DNA of 64,000 bases from assembly GCA_958510875.1 (NCBI GenBank), contig OY294072.1:434001-498000 (forward strand), in the 5' to 3' direction. The notes below the pieces were generated by a model. That model searched no databases. It had not been told where the DNA came from and saw only the letters and a program-made list of their open reading frames with translations. Source of the stretch: Endomychus coccineus. Taxonomy: Eukaryota; Arthropoda; Insecta; Coleoptera; Endomychidae. This document shows, piece by piece, positions 50,068 to 62,224 of the stretch (positions are counted from its first letter, which is position 1; each line of letters begins with the position of its first letter). Position numbers and translations under genes: made by a program.

Positions 50068-50349
50068 CTATAGTTCATGTGGGGCTACTGAAACTATTTC
50101 TATCGTCGTAAAATGTTCCAGCGAACCTCTGTGGTCTCGGAGATAACCTCCTCTCACGTATTTAATCTCTGGCAAGCGTAAGTTGTGAATATCATGTTTC
50201 CATTCAAAAGTACTTGAATATGATACAACAAAGGGGCCCCATCTATTAAAAAACGTTCTAGAGGTATGTCTGAACAATATGTAACAATAAGATTCAACAT
50301 ACTTTATTTCAGATTTGAATATATGAATTATATCAAGGTTTGGAACCAA
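50068..50349 (-). CDS. Hypothetical 93-codon frame, U6
   Basis: Identical to the U2 frame. Same doubts. Confidence 0.15.
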   Translation of the reverse strand: MVPNLDIIHIFKSEIKYVESYCYILFRHTSRTFFNRWGPFVVSYSSTFEWKHDIHNLRLPEIKYVRGGYLRDHRGSLEHFTTIEIVSVAPHEL

Positions 50350-50915
50350 CAGATATATTCTTGCAGAAATATCGTGACAACACGATATAGAAAGGTATGT
50401 ACATCATATTCGAGCAGAGTTCAATACATTTTCAATGAATATATCAAGATATCTGTCATATTCTACAGTAAAAGTAGCAATTTTCAAGTAACGTAGCAGC
50501 ACGAACATTGGGTTCACTCAGAATTAGTTCAAATTGATGGTACAGGACTTTCAATGTACTCGAATAATGTTACTGTATATACAATAAAGATATTTCTATA
50601 GACATTTGTATCGTGTATTATGTTTATAGGAATACAAATAGTGATTTCACATGTTCAACGTAGACACAAGGTTATGTCTTACATTTTACCAAGTATGCGA
50701 TGCTAAATATGGGTAAATGATATTGAATAAAGCAAGAAAAAGATGTTTTCAAGAGTATTTCATATGTTGTTGGAATGGAAAGCATTCTTAATGTTCAATT
50801 TACATGATGTATCATTTTATACATATGTCAGTTGGTGGAAAAATTTCACCAAAACAGATGTTACATGCATGAAAATGATTATAAAAGTGTTAAACAATTA
50901 ATCTGCTACCACAAG

Positions 50916-50937
50916 GTATACTTTCAACAAAGTATAC
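50916..50937 (+). other. U6 hairpin, perfect 9-bp stem
   Basis: Arms GTATACTTT / AAAGTATAC, loop CAAC. Confidence 0.7.
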
Positions 50938-51793
50938 ATCACTTTATGGATGTTATACAATATTAAGACATATGACGGAGATACATTCAAAGGATAGATG
51001 GTACAGTTTCAATACTTTAAATTGAGCTTTGCAAATGTATATATGAAAAGAATAAAGGTAGGAGGAAAACTTAATAATGAAATGCACCCTTTTTCTTCAT
51101 TATTCCTGGCATAAGTTTCAGATTCGATTGCTTCCTCAACGGGTTGTAGATTTTTTATAACATAACTTTCTCTGAGACTATCTAGCAATAAAAATGAATA
51201 TGTACAAACTTGCTTGAGACATGTAGGTACAAACGAAACACAATTGCATTTTGCAAGTTACTAATAGGAATAAATTCTGTATCTTTGTATTTATAACAAA
51301 AAGGGTAAATCGTACAGTTTTAAGACTGGGAATTGGTTTTTACAATGGTTCTACTACCGATATGTTTGAGAAATCTTTTCGAATGGTATACTAAGAAGGT
51401 GTATCCTTGAGGTAGCTCAAAAGAGAATGTCATTCTGCTTCAGACAGACAAAATGCTTAGGCTTCCTCAACGGCTAATAGATTTTTTTATAAAATAGCTT
51501 CTTCTCATTCCTCAGAGACTGTAATTTGGACTGAAAATAAAGTAAAAAGTAGCTTCACAGATACTGCAAATAGCATTGAAAATAATTGAAAAAGCAGCTT
51601 GAGAGATTAACATACAAAATTGTATTGCATTTAGCATGGCAATGCTGAAAATTAATTAGCTTGATATTCATAAGGTAGGTATTACAATTTTTTTTCTTAC
51701 AAGGAGAGGTAATTGTGTGTACCTATTTGTTAGAATGTTGAGAATTAGGGGGTACAATTACAAAGCAGCATAGGACATTGTCTGAGAGAAGAG

Positions 51794-52764
51794 GGAAAGC
51801 AATACAAGCAAATCTTGTATCGATCATATTTATATGAAAAATAAACTTCATACAGAATATATTGCTGCTATCATAAAGACAACCATAACAGATCACTATT
51901 CCACTTTACTAGCATTAAATATAAATCATATTAAAGGTGTAAAAAACGACTTATTGGTGACAAAAATAGACGAGGATAAATTAAGGAAATCATTGGAGGA
52001 TGAAAATTGGGACACAGTTAATATTGAAATCATTTATAATAAAAACATAAAAAGAAAAGAGTGGATCACAGCAGGCATTTTGAAGTCTATAAAAACTAGA
52101 AATTGGCTTTACCAGCAATATCTAAAATATCCAAATAATGAGACTATTAATAATTGTTATGAAATATACAGGAATAAACTCAATGGCCTCATTCAACTAA
52201 GTGTAATCATTTCAAATACAAAATTATGGATAACGTAGGGTCTAATAAAGCATTATGGGAAACAATTAATAAAGTTGAGAACAAAAAGATCAAAAATAAA
52301 TGGGAAATCAAGGAATTGAAGCTTGAAAGTGATGAGATTGTAAAAACTCCTATTGATATTTCAAATGCTTTCAGTAAACACTATGCTAACATAGTGAAAA
52401 CTTATGCAAAAAAAAATACGAAGGCATGAAACTGACACTCACACTAATGAAAATAGGAGTCCTAGATCCATGTTCTTGTACAGTACAACTCCAAATGAGG
52501 TCGTTTCTATTATTAATTCAAGTGACAATAATAATGGTACAGGTGAAGATAAAATATCTAACAAAAGTACTTACGTTCTCTTCTTATGTTAGGGGGCAAC
52601 CTGAATTCAAGGAATTAAAAACAGGTAACGATTCCTGTTTAGAAATTGTCCCTTCATTAAAGTATTTAGGAGTCACAATAGATAAATTTCTAAAATGAGA
52701 TATACATGCCCAAGAAATGATAAAAAAATTAAGAGGCATTGTTTACAGAATGTGTCATTTAAAG
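51794..52764 (+). pseudogene. Non-LTR family B, U6 copy, palm deleted
   Basis: As the U2 copy, with the same lost bases after NKLNGLI, the same A-run frameshift, palm deletion, thumb TGA, and junction to family A at 52764/52765. Confidence 0.85.
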
Positions 52765-55700
52765 TGATAGTGAATCAAACAGATGTCCCAACCGTGTAGA
52801 AGCAAATGACAAATTCTCTTTAAAATTGAATTCGAATCATTCCCCATTCGATTATAACTGTCCAGTATTAGTTCAAAAAATTAACAATGAGAAACGAAAA
52901 TTAGAAATGGAAACAAATCAATATCAATTACCTAATAACAAACTCGATACCTCTAAAATGTCAAACTTCTCTAAAATTTTACATTATAACATTCAATGTC
53001 TAAGAAACAAAACTTCAGAACTAGAAGCTTTTTTAATAGGTAAAAGTTATGATATACTTTGTATAAATGAACATTGGTTGGGATCTGACGAATTATAAAC
53101 ACTCTGAACATAAGTGGTTTTGTAAATCTCTCAGCTTTTTGCAGAACAACGCATAAACATGGGGGAGTGGGTATTTTTACAAGTAATATCATAGAAGCAA
53201 TTCCGTTAGCCTTTGATACTCAAGAAATATCTGATGAAATACATTTTGAAATAGCAGGTATAATGTACAACAATATACAGGTACTGACAATCTATCGCTC
53301 ACCTCTTGAGGATTTTGACATATTTTTAAATAGATTAGATGCAACACTTAATAAGCTATCATTACACAAAGGTACTATAATAACTGGGAACTTTAACGTA
53401 CATTTCCATTCAGATAGTAAAGAATCTCAGTTACTATGTAATATGTTTGAATCCTACGGACTACATAAAACTGTTCATAACTATACTAGAAACGGAGCAA
53501 CTCTTGATAACATATTTACCAATTTTAACAGCAATTGTTATGTTGCAACAGTAACAGATCCCAATTTATCTGATCATCTTGCTATATCATTTGATTTTGA
53601 AGTGGAAAACAAAACATCATTAAATAATAAAATCAGAATAACCTACAGACCAATAACAGAACAAGGCTTCTTTAAACTTTATAATTATGTAGATAAAGTA
53701 CATTGGTCATTTGTAAACAATTCTCAAATAAATGTAAATAACAAATTTGATCATTTTTTAAATCTGATAATAGATGTCTGTGATTCTAGCTTCCCAATGA
53801 AAACAAAATTTATAAAACAAAACGAACCTAACATACCTAAAATACATTGGTTCAATGACAACTTAAGACAAAGTAGAGAAAAATTGCAGTTATCAAGCAG
53901 TTTAAATAAAACTAATCCACAAATTGTTTCCAATGAATCACTTAATAAATTTAAAAAAGGTATCGTGAGGACATTAATAAAAGTAAAAAAGAAGCTAACG
54001 ATAAATACATTAACAATTCAAAAAATATGCAAAAGGCATTGTGCCACTGATTTAAATATTTTTTTTACAAATATAGCAGAATCCCTTTTCAAGAATCTTC
54101 CACCTTTACAAAATAATCCTATTGATTATACAAAAAAAATTAATTTAGTCTTCCATTCAGAATTTAAATTCATAGAAGTTACTTTCAATGAAATGAGAGA
54201 TATAATTTCAAATTTAAATAATAGTCCCAGCAAGGACACTTATAATATAAATGTTAAAATAGTTAAAACTGTTCTAAATTTGATCGTTTTTCCTCTATGT
54301 AAAATTATAAACCAACGTATCACCTCTAACATTTTTCCAGATTCCCTCAAAATATCTAAAGTAGTTCCGATTCACAAAAAAGGCTTATGCGATGATGTTG
54401 ATAACTATAGGCCAATATCAATTACACCCATCTTTGGCAAAATTTTTGAGACTGCTGAAACGGCAAATAACATACTATTTTGAGGCAAATAATTGGTTTA
54501 ATAAATGTCAATTTGGATTTCGTAGCAATGTTTCTACTACAGCTGCTATAAACAAACTTACTAGCTATGTTCGAGAATGTTTTGAGGAAAAGAAGTTCAT
54601 GCAAGCCTCCTTTTTTGACGTTACCAAGGCTTTTGACTGTGTGTCCCATGATCTGTTGATGCAAAAGCTCCAAGAATACAACTTTGATAACAATAGTATA
54701 AATCTTATTAAATCATACTTAACTAATCGTATGCAATATGTATCATACAACAATGAAAATTCGACAAATAAAATAATCACATTTGGCGTTCCACAAGGAT
54801 CTGTCTTGGGGCCAACCTTATTTTTAATATTCATTAATGACATTAGCAATTCTCTGTTGTATAAGAACAACATTATTTTATTTGCCGACGACACAACAAC
54901 ACATGATAGTGCTTGGACAGCTTGGAGCAATTGAGTCAACAGGCCTTGGAAACACGAACCAGTATTTGTAATTGGTTCCTTGCTAATAACCTTAGCATTA
55001 ATGATAGCAAAACACAAACTTTACATTTTTCACTTAGACCAGTCAATTTAAATATTGAAACCAACATAGTTAAATTCTTCGGCGTTTATCTCGATTCAAG
55101 ATTGACATGGGAGCATCATATTGCACAACTATCAAAAAAACTCGACAAAATCATTTTCGTTATACGAAATCTAAAAAATACAATATCAGAGAATGTATTG
55201 ATGAATGCGTACTATGGTTATTTCCATTCACATATGACATATGCAATACTATGTTGGGGTTATTCAGCGCAGGCCTCAAGGATCTTTGCAATTCAGAGAA
55301 GGTGCATAAGAGTGTTGGCAAACCTAAAATATAGAGCGTGTTTTAAACAAAAATTTAAATCCTTGAAGATGCTCACTTTTCCAAGTGTTTTTATATTAAA
55401 TTGTATAACACATGTAAAAAAAAACTGGTTGCTTATGTTAAACACTCCAACTATCATGAATATAACACCAGAGGAAAGGACAACTTCAACAGAATCAATA
55501 AAACTAGAGATGGACAAGGCCACTATAGCATAAAATTATACAATGTTCTACCAGAATCTATTAAAAATTTAAATATCAGAAATTTTGAACACAAAATGAA
55601 AACTTTTTTACAAAATAAAACATTCTATAGTATAGATGAGTATCTAGGTTTTAATTTTGAAGACATTGAAAGTAGTCCTATGTAATATACTATGGTGTTT

Positions 55701-55881
55701 TATTATGATCTATCTACAATTTTATTATGTAATTAGTTGTATTTATTGTAATTTATTATCATTTATGAAAATCTTAATGTAAATTTAATAAGTGATTCTC
55801 CAACTGTGATACATCTGATGTATTAATGTCAAATACTATAAATTTTAAATACCATCCTTAATAAATTGTTTTTCATTGACT
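52765..55881 (+). pseudogene. Non-LTR family A, U6 copy, to 3' end
   Basis: Same layout as U2. Private change: loss of two bases near 54453 (GAGACTGCTG for GAGACTGTGCTG) splits the RT into 53167-54483 and 54392-54934. FADDTT and GVPQGSVLGPTLFLI are present; the frameshift after the FADD box and the DEL-stop at ~53096 are shared with the other copies. Thumb in 54913-55533, C-terminus in 55401-55685. Confidence 0.88.
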
Positions 55882-56039
55882 TGTGAAATAAACACCCTTA
55901 TCCACTAAAAATACTATTAAAATACTGAGGACCTTTCGACAAGCATAAGGCATTAGAGTTGAAAGATTCTTTGTAATTGAGCAGCTCTTTTACTGGATAA
56001 GGTTGATTATTTCTTATTTATATTTGAAAGTTATCAAAC

Positions 56040-56134
56040 AATAATACAGCCTCATTTTGATTACTGTGCTTCCTTAATATATTCATTAGGTAAAAACAGC
56101 AAAGCCTCACTTCAGAAATTACAGAATAGAGGAA
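56040..56134 (+). pseudogene. Non-LTR family D scrap, U6
   Basis: Same QPHFDYCASLIYSLGKN thumb piece as in U2, with the same ends. Confidence 0.65.
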
Positions 56135-56477
56135 TGTAAAACACTAAAAAGAACTATGTATTTTAATAAAGTAGATGTTCCTAATCTTAAATAAAACTGT
56201 TTTTAAACATTATTGAACATATCAGGCGTGATTGACCTCATCACAAGCGTTATTCGTTCTTTCAACTCATTTAAATCAAAAGGTTTAGTTTTGTACACAA
56301 TGGTCTTCACATATCCCCATAGATAGAAATCTAATAATGTAAGATCAGGTGATCGCGCTGGCCATTCAATCGTACTGCCGGACATTAAATTGGTAATGTG
56401 GTGGTGCTCCATCCTGCTGGAACAATATCGTATTCACTGGAACTTGAGGGTTTCCTGGATTAGGATATAAATTTGCC
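56135..56477 (-). pseudogene. Tc1/mariner-type transposase remnant, U6
   Basis: Same truncation and internal deletion as U2. FQQDGAPPHY and WPARSPDLTLLDFYLWG visible. Here a further change near 56203 (TTTTTAAAC for TTTTCTAAC on the plus strand) ends the frame at MFNNV. Confidence 0.8.
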
Positions 56478-56962
56478 AATGGTCGAAATGTTAACTTTGA
56501 ACCTTTTAGAAGGTGGTGATAGCCACAAACCGGCTCGAAAACTGTTTTGAAATGGTTAATTTTGGATAAATAAACGGTTTTCTATAAGGTACCTTCCTCT
56601 GTTTGGTTAAAATAGGTAGGTACTTTTGGAAAAATAGAGTTGCTTTTCATTCAAATAAGTAATGAAAATGATACTTGATTAATATCCGTATAAGTAAGTA
56701 ACTGTTATAGTAACTATATGTAGATTCTTTCTTAAAGTGCCAAAGATTTTTAAACAAGTTAATATCAGAATGTACTTCCGTCAATGAATTAATTAAATTT
56801 GTATTTTACAATATCAATGATTCAAAGACATTTTAATTTTGAAAAAGTGGAGTTGCAATATTTTAATTTGTTGTATAGTATTTGAGGAGCCATGTAGTTG
56901 TAGAGCGACTATATTTTATGAGCATTTTCTTTTGCAATACTTGAAGTTTCAATGATTGAATT

Positions 56963-57215
56963 ATATAACCTAGAATTGGCCAGAGTACTCTAGAACTATA
57001 CCTTCGACTAAGATTTGACTCCATTCCAATTTTATACTCTTCTATGAATATCTACCACTCTCAATCTATCTAACCTATGAATGTCAAAGTGACATACGAT
57101 CCAAACCATAGAATAACTTGTGACACGTGCTAATAGTAAAAGTTTCTATAAACGCGTACCCATCTCTATATAACCTACAACTGCCAGAGTGACGTCTGTC
57201 ACAGTGATAACCTGA
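56963..57215 (+). promoter_or_regulatory. U7 TATA/TGAC-box module
   Basis: Same deleted palindrome as U3 (GGCCAGAGTACTC). Third box with GTGACGTCTGTCAC. Three AGCGGGGYGTR copies follow at 57303-57350. Confidence 0.38.
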
Positions 57216-57874
57216 AGGTGCCCATACACCTCACATAAAGGTTACCACGCACTATCCGACTAAACCCTCAAAAAGGCGTTGCACATGAAAACAACTGTAC
57301 GTCAGCGGGGCGTGACTTAGCGGGGTGTAGCACAGCGGGGCGTAGCCCGTAAAATCAACTAGTCGGTATTAGAATAAGCGGCTTATTAGGTTGGTGTCAA
57401 AGTTACTAAAAATCTAACTAGGAATATGCGATTTTCACCGTCAACTTTGGACCCGACAAGCTAAATGAGGCGAGCAGAGCGAGCCTGGAATATGATCGAA
57501 ACGTAAACTTTGAACCTTTTAAAAGGTCGTGATAGCCCCGAACCGGGTCGAAAACTGTTTTGAAATAGTTAATTTTCCGTAAATCGAATGACGTTCACGT
57601 GAGGAGCGCGTAGCTGGCGAGTTAGAAAAGTGAAAACTTTATGTACCTAATACGGTTTTACGACCACTTTTCGCGTGCCGTTTTCGCTCCATGTCGTTAG
57701 ATTTCCATCGGGGCCGTTGCTTAGGCACATTTTCGGGCCCCAAAATGTCGTTTGAATAGGAAAATTTAATTAAAATAGAAACGGGTAGTGTCAAGTCTCA
57801 GCTATGCACGTCTGACGTGCGAAGCACCAAAGGGAATTTTCTAGCTACTAAAATATACGCGAAGCGGGTAAAAG

Positions 57875-58270
57875 CTAGCGGCCCATAGCAAAAAAGACTT
57901 TATTACAACTGGCGCCGCTCGCACGGGGCAAGAAACGGCCCCAAATTAACAAGACCAAGGTAAAATGTATAAACTCTGACTGAAGCGTAGCGATCTCCTC
58001 GAGGCATTTGTCAAAATGTTTCCGTTCGTAACTAATTACGTAGGACATCTGGCCTTCATGCAATTGTGTTTTTATACAATTCGAACCTTCTAATTTCGAT
58101 AGGCCAAGTGAAAATCCCGGAGCCTCACGCGCCAAAGACATGTGTGTGTTTCCACGTTCGTATAAAATTGCGAAATTTCGCAATTTCAGAAACTTCAAAT
58201 TAATTAATTTGACGCAAAATTTGGGGATATTTTTATTCAAATCCATTCGGTACCAATTTTTGTCGGCCAT
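57875..58270 (-). CDS. ORF150, divergent copy in U7, unknown protein
   Basis: 131 codons from the inner ATG (MADKNWYRMDLNKN) to GASCNKVFFAMGR, fully open although it differs from U2 in 43 of 131 codons (31 replacement, 12 silent by hand count) without any indel. The upstream extension seen in other units is absent here because of changes before the ATG. This copy argues that MADKNW is the natural start if the ORF is translated. Confidence 0.42.
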   Translation of the reverse strand: MADKNWYRMDLNKNIPKFCVKLINLKFLKLRNFAILYERGNTHMSLAREAPGFSLGLSKLEGSNCIKTQLHEGQMSYVISYERKHFDKCLEEIATLQSEFIHFTLVLLIWGRFLPRASGASCNKVFFAMGR

Positions 58271-58820
58271 ATTTAAAATTATCTTGGAGGAATTTTTTTA
58301 TCGAAAAGTAAAGCCTCTACGTTCAATTAAAATTCACCATCGGAAAGATCGTCATCGATTTACTCCGGGTGAACTTTGGTGGTTGTTTTTGGCACCCCTA
58401 AAAATGCCGCTAAGTACCTTAAAATAAATCGTAAAGATTCGACGTCGTTTGGCGGCAATCTAGATGATAATTTACGAAAATGATCAATTTCGGGGGTGTT
58501 TGTATGATGAAATGAAGTATAAGCAATAATAAAAGCTGTATACGGCGTATAAGCGTCCAAAATGGTCCATGGACGAAGATATCCTTCCTAGCGCTACAAG
58601 TACATTTCTACATCTATAGACTACTGGGGCCCACTGAAATCAGATCTACGGACGTGAATTCCATTAAAATGAGCACGAACAGACCTCTATGGTCTCACAC
58701 TTCGATGTCTCAACATATTAACCAACTGTCAGATGTATATCGTAAACATCATGTTTCCGTTCAAAAGTACTTGAATATGATATAAATCGGGGTCCTCATC
58801 TATCAAAAAACTCTCTAAAG

Positions 58821-59185
58821 GTAAGTCTAAGCAATGTTTAACAATAGCGCTAACATATTTGATTTTAGATATGAAGATACAAATCATTTATCAACGTTTA
58901 ACCTACACACATATTCTTGAACAAATTAAAGTTCATAAGGATTGAAAGAAACACAAAAACGATTTGGAAAGGTATCTACATCATCTACGAGAAGGGTACA
59001 ATAAATTTTCGAGGAAAATAACAAGATATCTGTCATATTCTACTATACACGTGGCATCGTCCAGAGTTATGTAGCACCACGAACATTGGATTCACTCATA
59101 ATTAGTTCAAATTCATAGTACAAGCCTTTCAAAGTATTCAAATAATGTTATTTTAGTTACAATAAAGACATTTTCATATATGTGT
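58821..59185 (+). other. U7 intron-like segment and poly(A) signal
   Basis: AAG|GTAAGT to GATTTTAG (58821-58868, 48 bp) aligns with the first intron-like pair of U1/U2; the donor is even closer to consensus. The second donor is weaker (GTATCT near 58973) and its acceptor is changed. AATAAA near 59161 with a TGTGTATGG run after it. Confidence 0.3.
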
Positions 59186-59492
59186 ATGGTTTATTATGTT
59201 TCAGGATCTAAATTGACATTTCACATTTTCAACGTAGATCCAAGGTTATGATATAATAGCATCTTTTAGGAATCGGATGCTAATTAGGCCTAAATCATAT
59301 GAAATAAAGGAAGGAAAAGATGTATACAAGAGTATTTCATATGTTATTGGAAAGGAAAGCATTCTTAATGTTCAATTTACATGATGTATCATTTTATACA
59401 TATGTCAGTTGGTGGAAAAATTTCACCAAAACAGATGTTACATGCATGAAAATGATTATAAAAGTGTTAAACAATTAATCTGCTACCACAAG

Positions 59493-59514
59493 GTATACTT
59501 TCAACAAAGTATAC
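59493..59514 (+). other. U7 hairpin, perfect 9-bp stem
   Basis: Arms GTATACTTT / AAAGTATAC, loop CAAC. Confidence 0.7.
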
Positions 59515-60472
59515 ATCACTATATGGATGTTATACAACATTAAGAGAGATGACGGGAAAGTTTACAAATGATAGATTGTACAGTTTCAATACTTTAAATT
59601 GAGCTTTGCAAATGTATATATGAAAAGAATAAAGGTAGGAGGAAAACTTAATAATGAAATGCACCCTTTTTCTTCATTATTCCTGGCATAAGTATATCAA
59701 ATGCTTCCTCAACGGGTAGTAGATTTTTTATAACATAACTTTCTCTGAGACTATCTAGCAATAAAAATAGAGACGTATAAACTTGATTGAGAGATGAACA
59801 AACAAAACACAATTGCATTTCGCAAGTTACTAATAGGAATAAATTCTGTATCTTTGTATTTATAACAAAAAGGGTAGACCGTACAATTTTAATACTGTAA
59901 ATTGGTTTTTACAATTGTTCTGCTACCGATATGTTTGAGAAATCTTATCGAATGGCATACTGACAAAGTGTATCCTTAAGGTAGCTCGAAAGAGAATGTC
60001 ATTCTGCTTCAGACAGACAAAATGCTTAGGCTTCCTCAACGGCTAATAGATTTTTTTATAAAATAGCTTCTTCTCATTCCTCAGAGACTGTAATTTGGAC
60101 TGAAAATAAAGTAAAAGGCTGCTTGAGCTATCTACAAATAGAAGTCAATTGTAGGTAGCATGTTAAGAAAATACTAGCACAATATTCATAAGAAATTTTA
60201 TGGTACGATTAATGTTTTTTTTATAAAGTAACTTCACAGATACTGCAAATAGCATTAAAAATAATTGAAAAAGCAGCTTGAGAGATTAACATACAAAATT
60301 GTATTGCATTTAGCATGGCAATGCTGACAATTAATTAGCTTGATATTCATAAGGTAGGTATTACAATTTTTTTTCATACAAGGAGAGGTAATTGTGTGTA
60401 CCTATTTGTTAGAATGTTGAGAATTAGGGGGTACAATTACAAAGCAGCATAGGACATTGTCTGAGAAAAGAG

Positions 60473-61110
60473 GGAAAGCAATACAAGCAAATCTTGTATT
60501 GATCATATTTATATGAAAAATAAACTTCATACAGAATTTACTGCTGCTATCATAAAGACAACCATAACAGATCACTATTCCACTTTACTAGCATTAAATA
60601 TAAATCATATTAAAAGTGTAAAAAATGACTTATTACTGACAAAAATAGACGAGGATAAATTAAGGAAATCATCGGAGGATGAAAATTGGGACACAGTTTA
60701 TAAGGCTCTTAATATTGAAATCATTTATAATAAAAACATAACAAGAAAAGAGTGGATCACAGCAGGCATTTTGAAGTCTATAAAAACTAGAAATTGGCCT
60801 TACCAGCAATATCTAAAATATCCAAATAATGAGACTATTAATAATTGTTATAAAATATACAGGAATAAACTCAATGGCCTCATTCATAAAACTAACTTCA
60901 TTTCAAATACAAAATTATGGATAACGTAGGGTCTAATAAAGTATTATGGGAAACAATTAATAAAGTTGAGAACAAAAAGATCAAAAATAAATCGGAAATC
61001 AAGGAATTGAAGCTTGAAAGTGATGAGATTGTAAAAACTCCTATTGATATTTCAAATGCTTTCAATAAACACTTTGCTAACATAGGTAAAACTTATGCAA
61101 AAAAAATACG
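60473..61110 (+). pseudogene. Non-LTR family B, U7 copy, truncated
   Basis: Endonuclease end and linker with four extra codons (DTVYKALNIEI), placed where the other copies have DTVNIEI. The A-run has one A fewer than in U2, U5 and U6, so the frame reads KTYAKKIRRQ as in the likely ancestor. Cut there and joined to the U8 start. Loss of bases near 60895 still splits the frame (60513-60929 and 60917-61141). Confidence 0.82.
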
Positions 61111-61309
61111 AAGGCAGAATGTACTTCCGTCAATGAATTAATTGAATTTGTATTTTACAATATCAATGATTCAAAGACATTTTAATTTTGAAAAAGTGGA
61201 GTTGCAATATTTTAATTTGTTGTATAGTATTTGAGGAGCCATGTAGTTGTAGAGCGACTATATTTTATGAGCATTTTCTTTTGCAATACTTGAAGTTTCA
61301 ATGATTGAA

Positions 61310-61585
61310 TTATATAACCTAGAATTGGCCAAGTGACGTACGTCACAAATTCAAGAAAGTACTCTTGAACTATACCTTCGACTAAGATTTGACTCCATTC
61401 CAATTTTATACTCTTCTATGAATATCTACCACTCTCAATCTATCTAACCAATAAATGTCAAAGTGACATACGATCCAAACCATAGAATAACTTGTGACAC
61501 GTGCTAATAGTAAAAGTTTCTATAAACGCGTACCCATCTCTATATAACCTACAACTGCCAGAGCGACGTCTGTCACAGTGACAAC
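61310..61585 (+). promoter_or_regulatory. U8 TATA/TGAC-box module with perfect palindrome
   Basis: GTGACGTACGTCAC at 61333-61346, three TATA-like boxes (the second has ACCAATAAATG), and GCGACGTCTGTCAC after the third. One AGCGGGGCGTAG copy near 61676. Confidence 0.4.
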
Positions 61586-62224
61586 CTAAAGGTGCCCATA
61601 CGCCTCACATGAAGGTTACCACGCACCATCCGACTAAACCCTCACAAAGGCGTTGCGTATAAAAAACTGCATCTTAGCGGGGCGTAGCCCGTAAAATCAA
61701 CTAGTCAACTATAATACTGGCCGGTTTAAGTTGGTACGCAAGTTACTAGAAAAGTCACTAGGAATATGCGATTTTCGACCTTATCGACGGTCAACTTTGG
61801 ACACGACAAGCTAAATGAAGCGAGCGCAGCGAGCTCGAAAAATGATTGAAACGTTAACTTTGAACCTTTTAAAAGGTCGCGATAGCCCCAAACCGGGTCG
61901 AAAACTGTTTTGAAATAGTTAATTTTCCGTAAATCGAATGACGTTCACGTGAGGAGCGCGTAGCTGGCGAGTTAGAAAAGTGAAAACTTTCTGTACCTAA
62001 TACGGCTGTACGACAACTTTTCGCGTTCCGTTTTCGCTCCATGTCGTGAGATTTTCATCGGGGCCGTTGCATAGGCACATTGTCAGGTCCCAAAATATCG
62101 TTTAAATAGGAAAATTTAATTAAAATAGAAACGAGTACTCTCAAGTCTCAGCTATGCACGTCTGACGTGCGAAGCAGCAAAGGGAATTTTCTAGCTACTA
62201 AAATATACGCGAAGCGGGTAAAAG

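Larger units (their letters stand above)
46491..56570 (+). repeat. Array unit U6 (~10.1 kb)
   Basis: Begins with an extra ladder of ~540-565 bp promoter-like subrepeats (to ~48790), then follows U2 base by base apart from scattered changes, including family B, family A, family D scrap and mariner remnant. Confidence 0.85.
56571..61110 (+). repeat. Array unit U7 (~4.5 kb), the most divergent unit
   Basis: ORF150 and its right flank (57600-59300) differ much more from the others than those differ among themselves. From about 59330 it resembles U1 and U2 again. It ends inside family B, joined directly to the U8 start at CAGAATGTACTTCCG. Confidence 0.8.
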
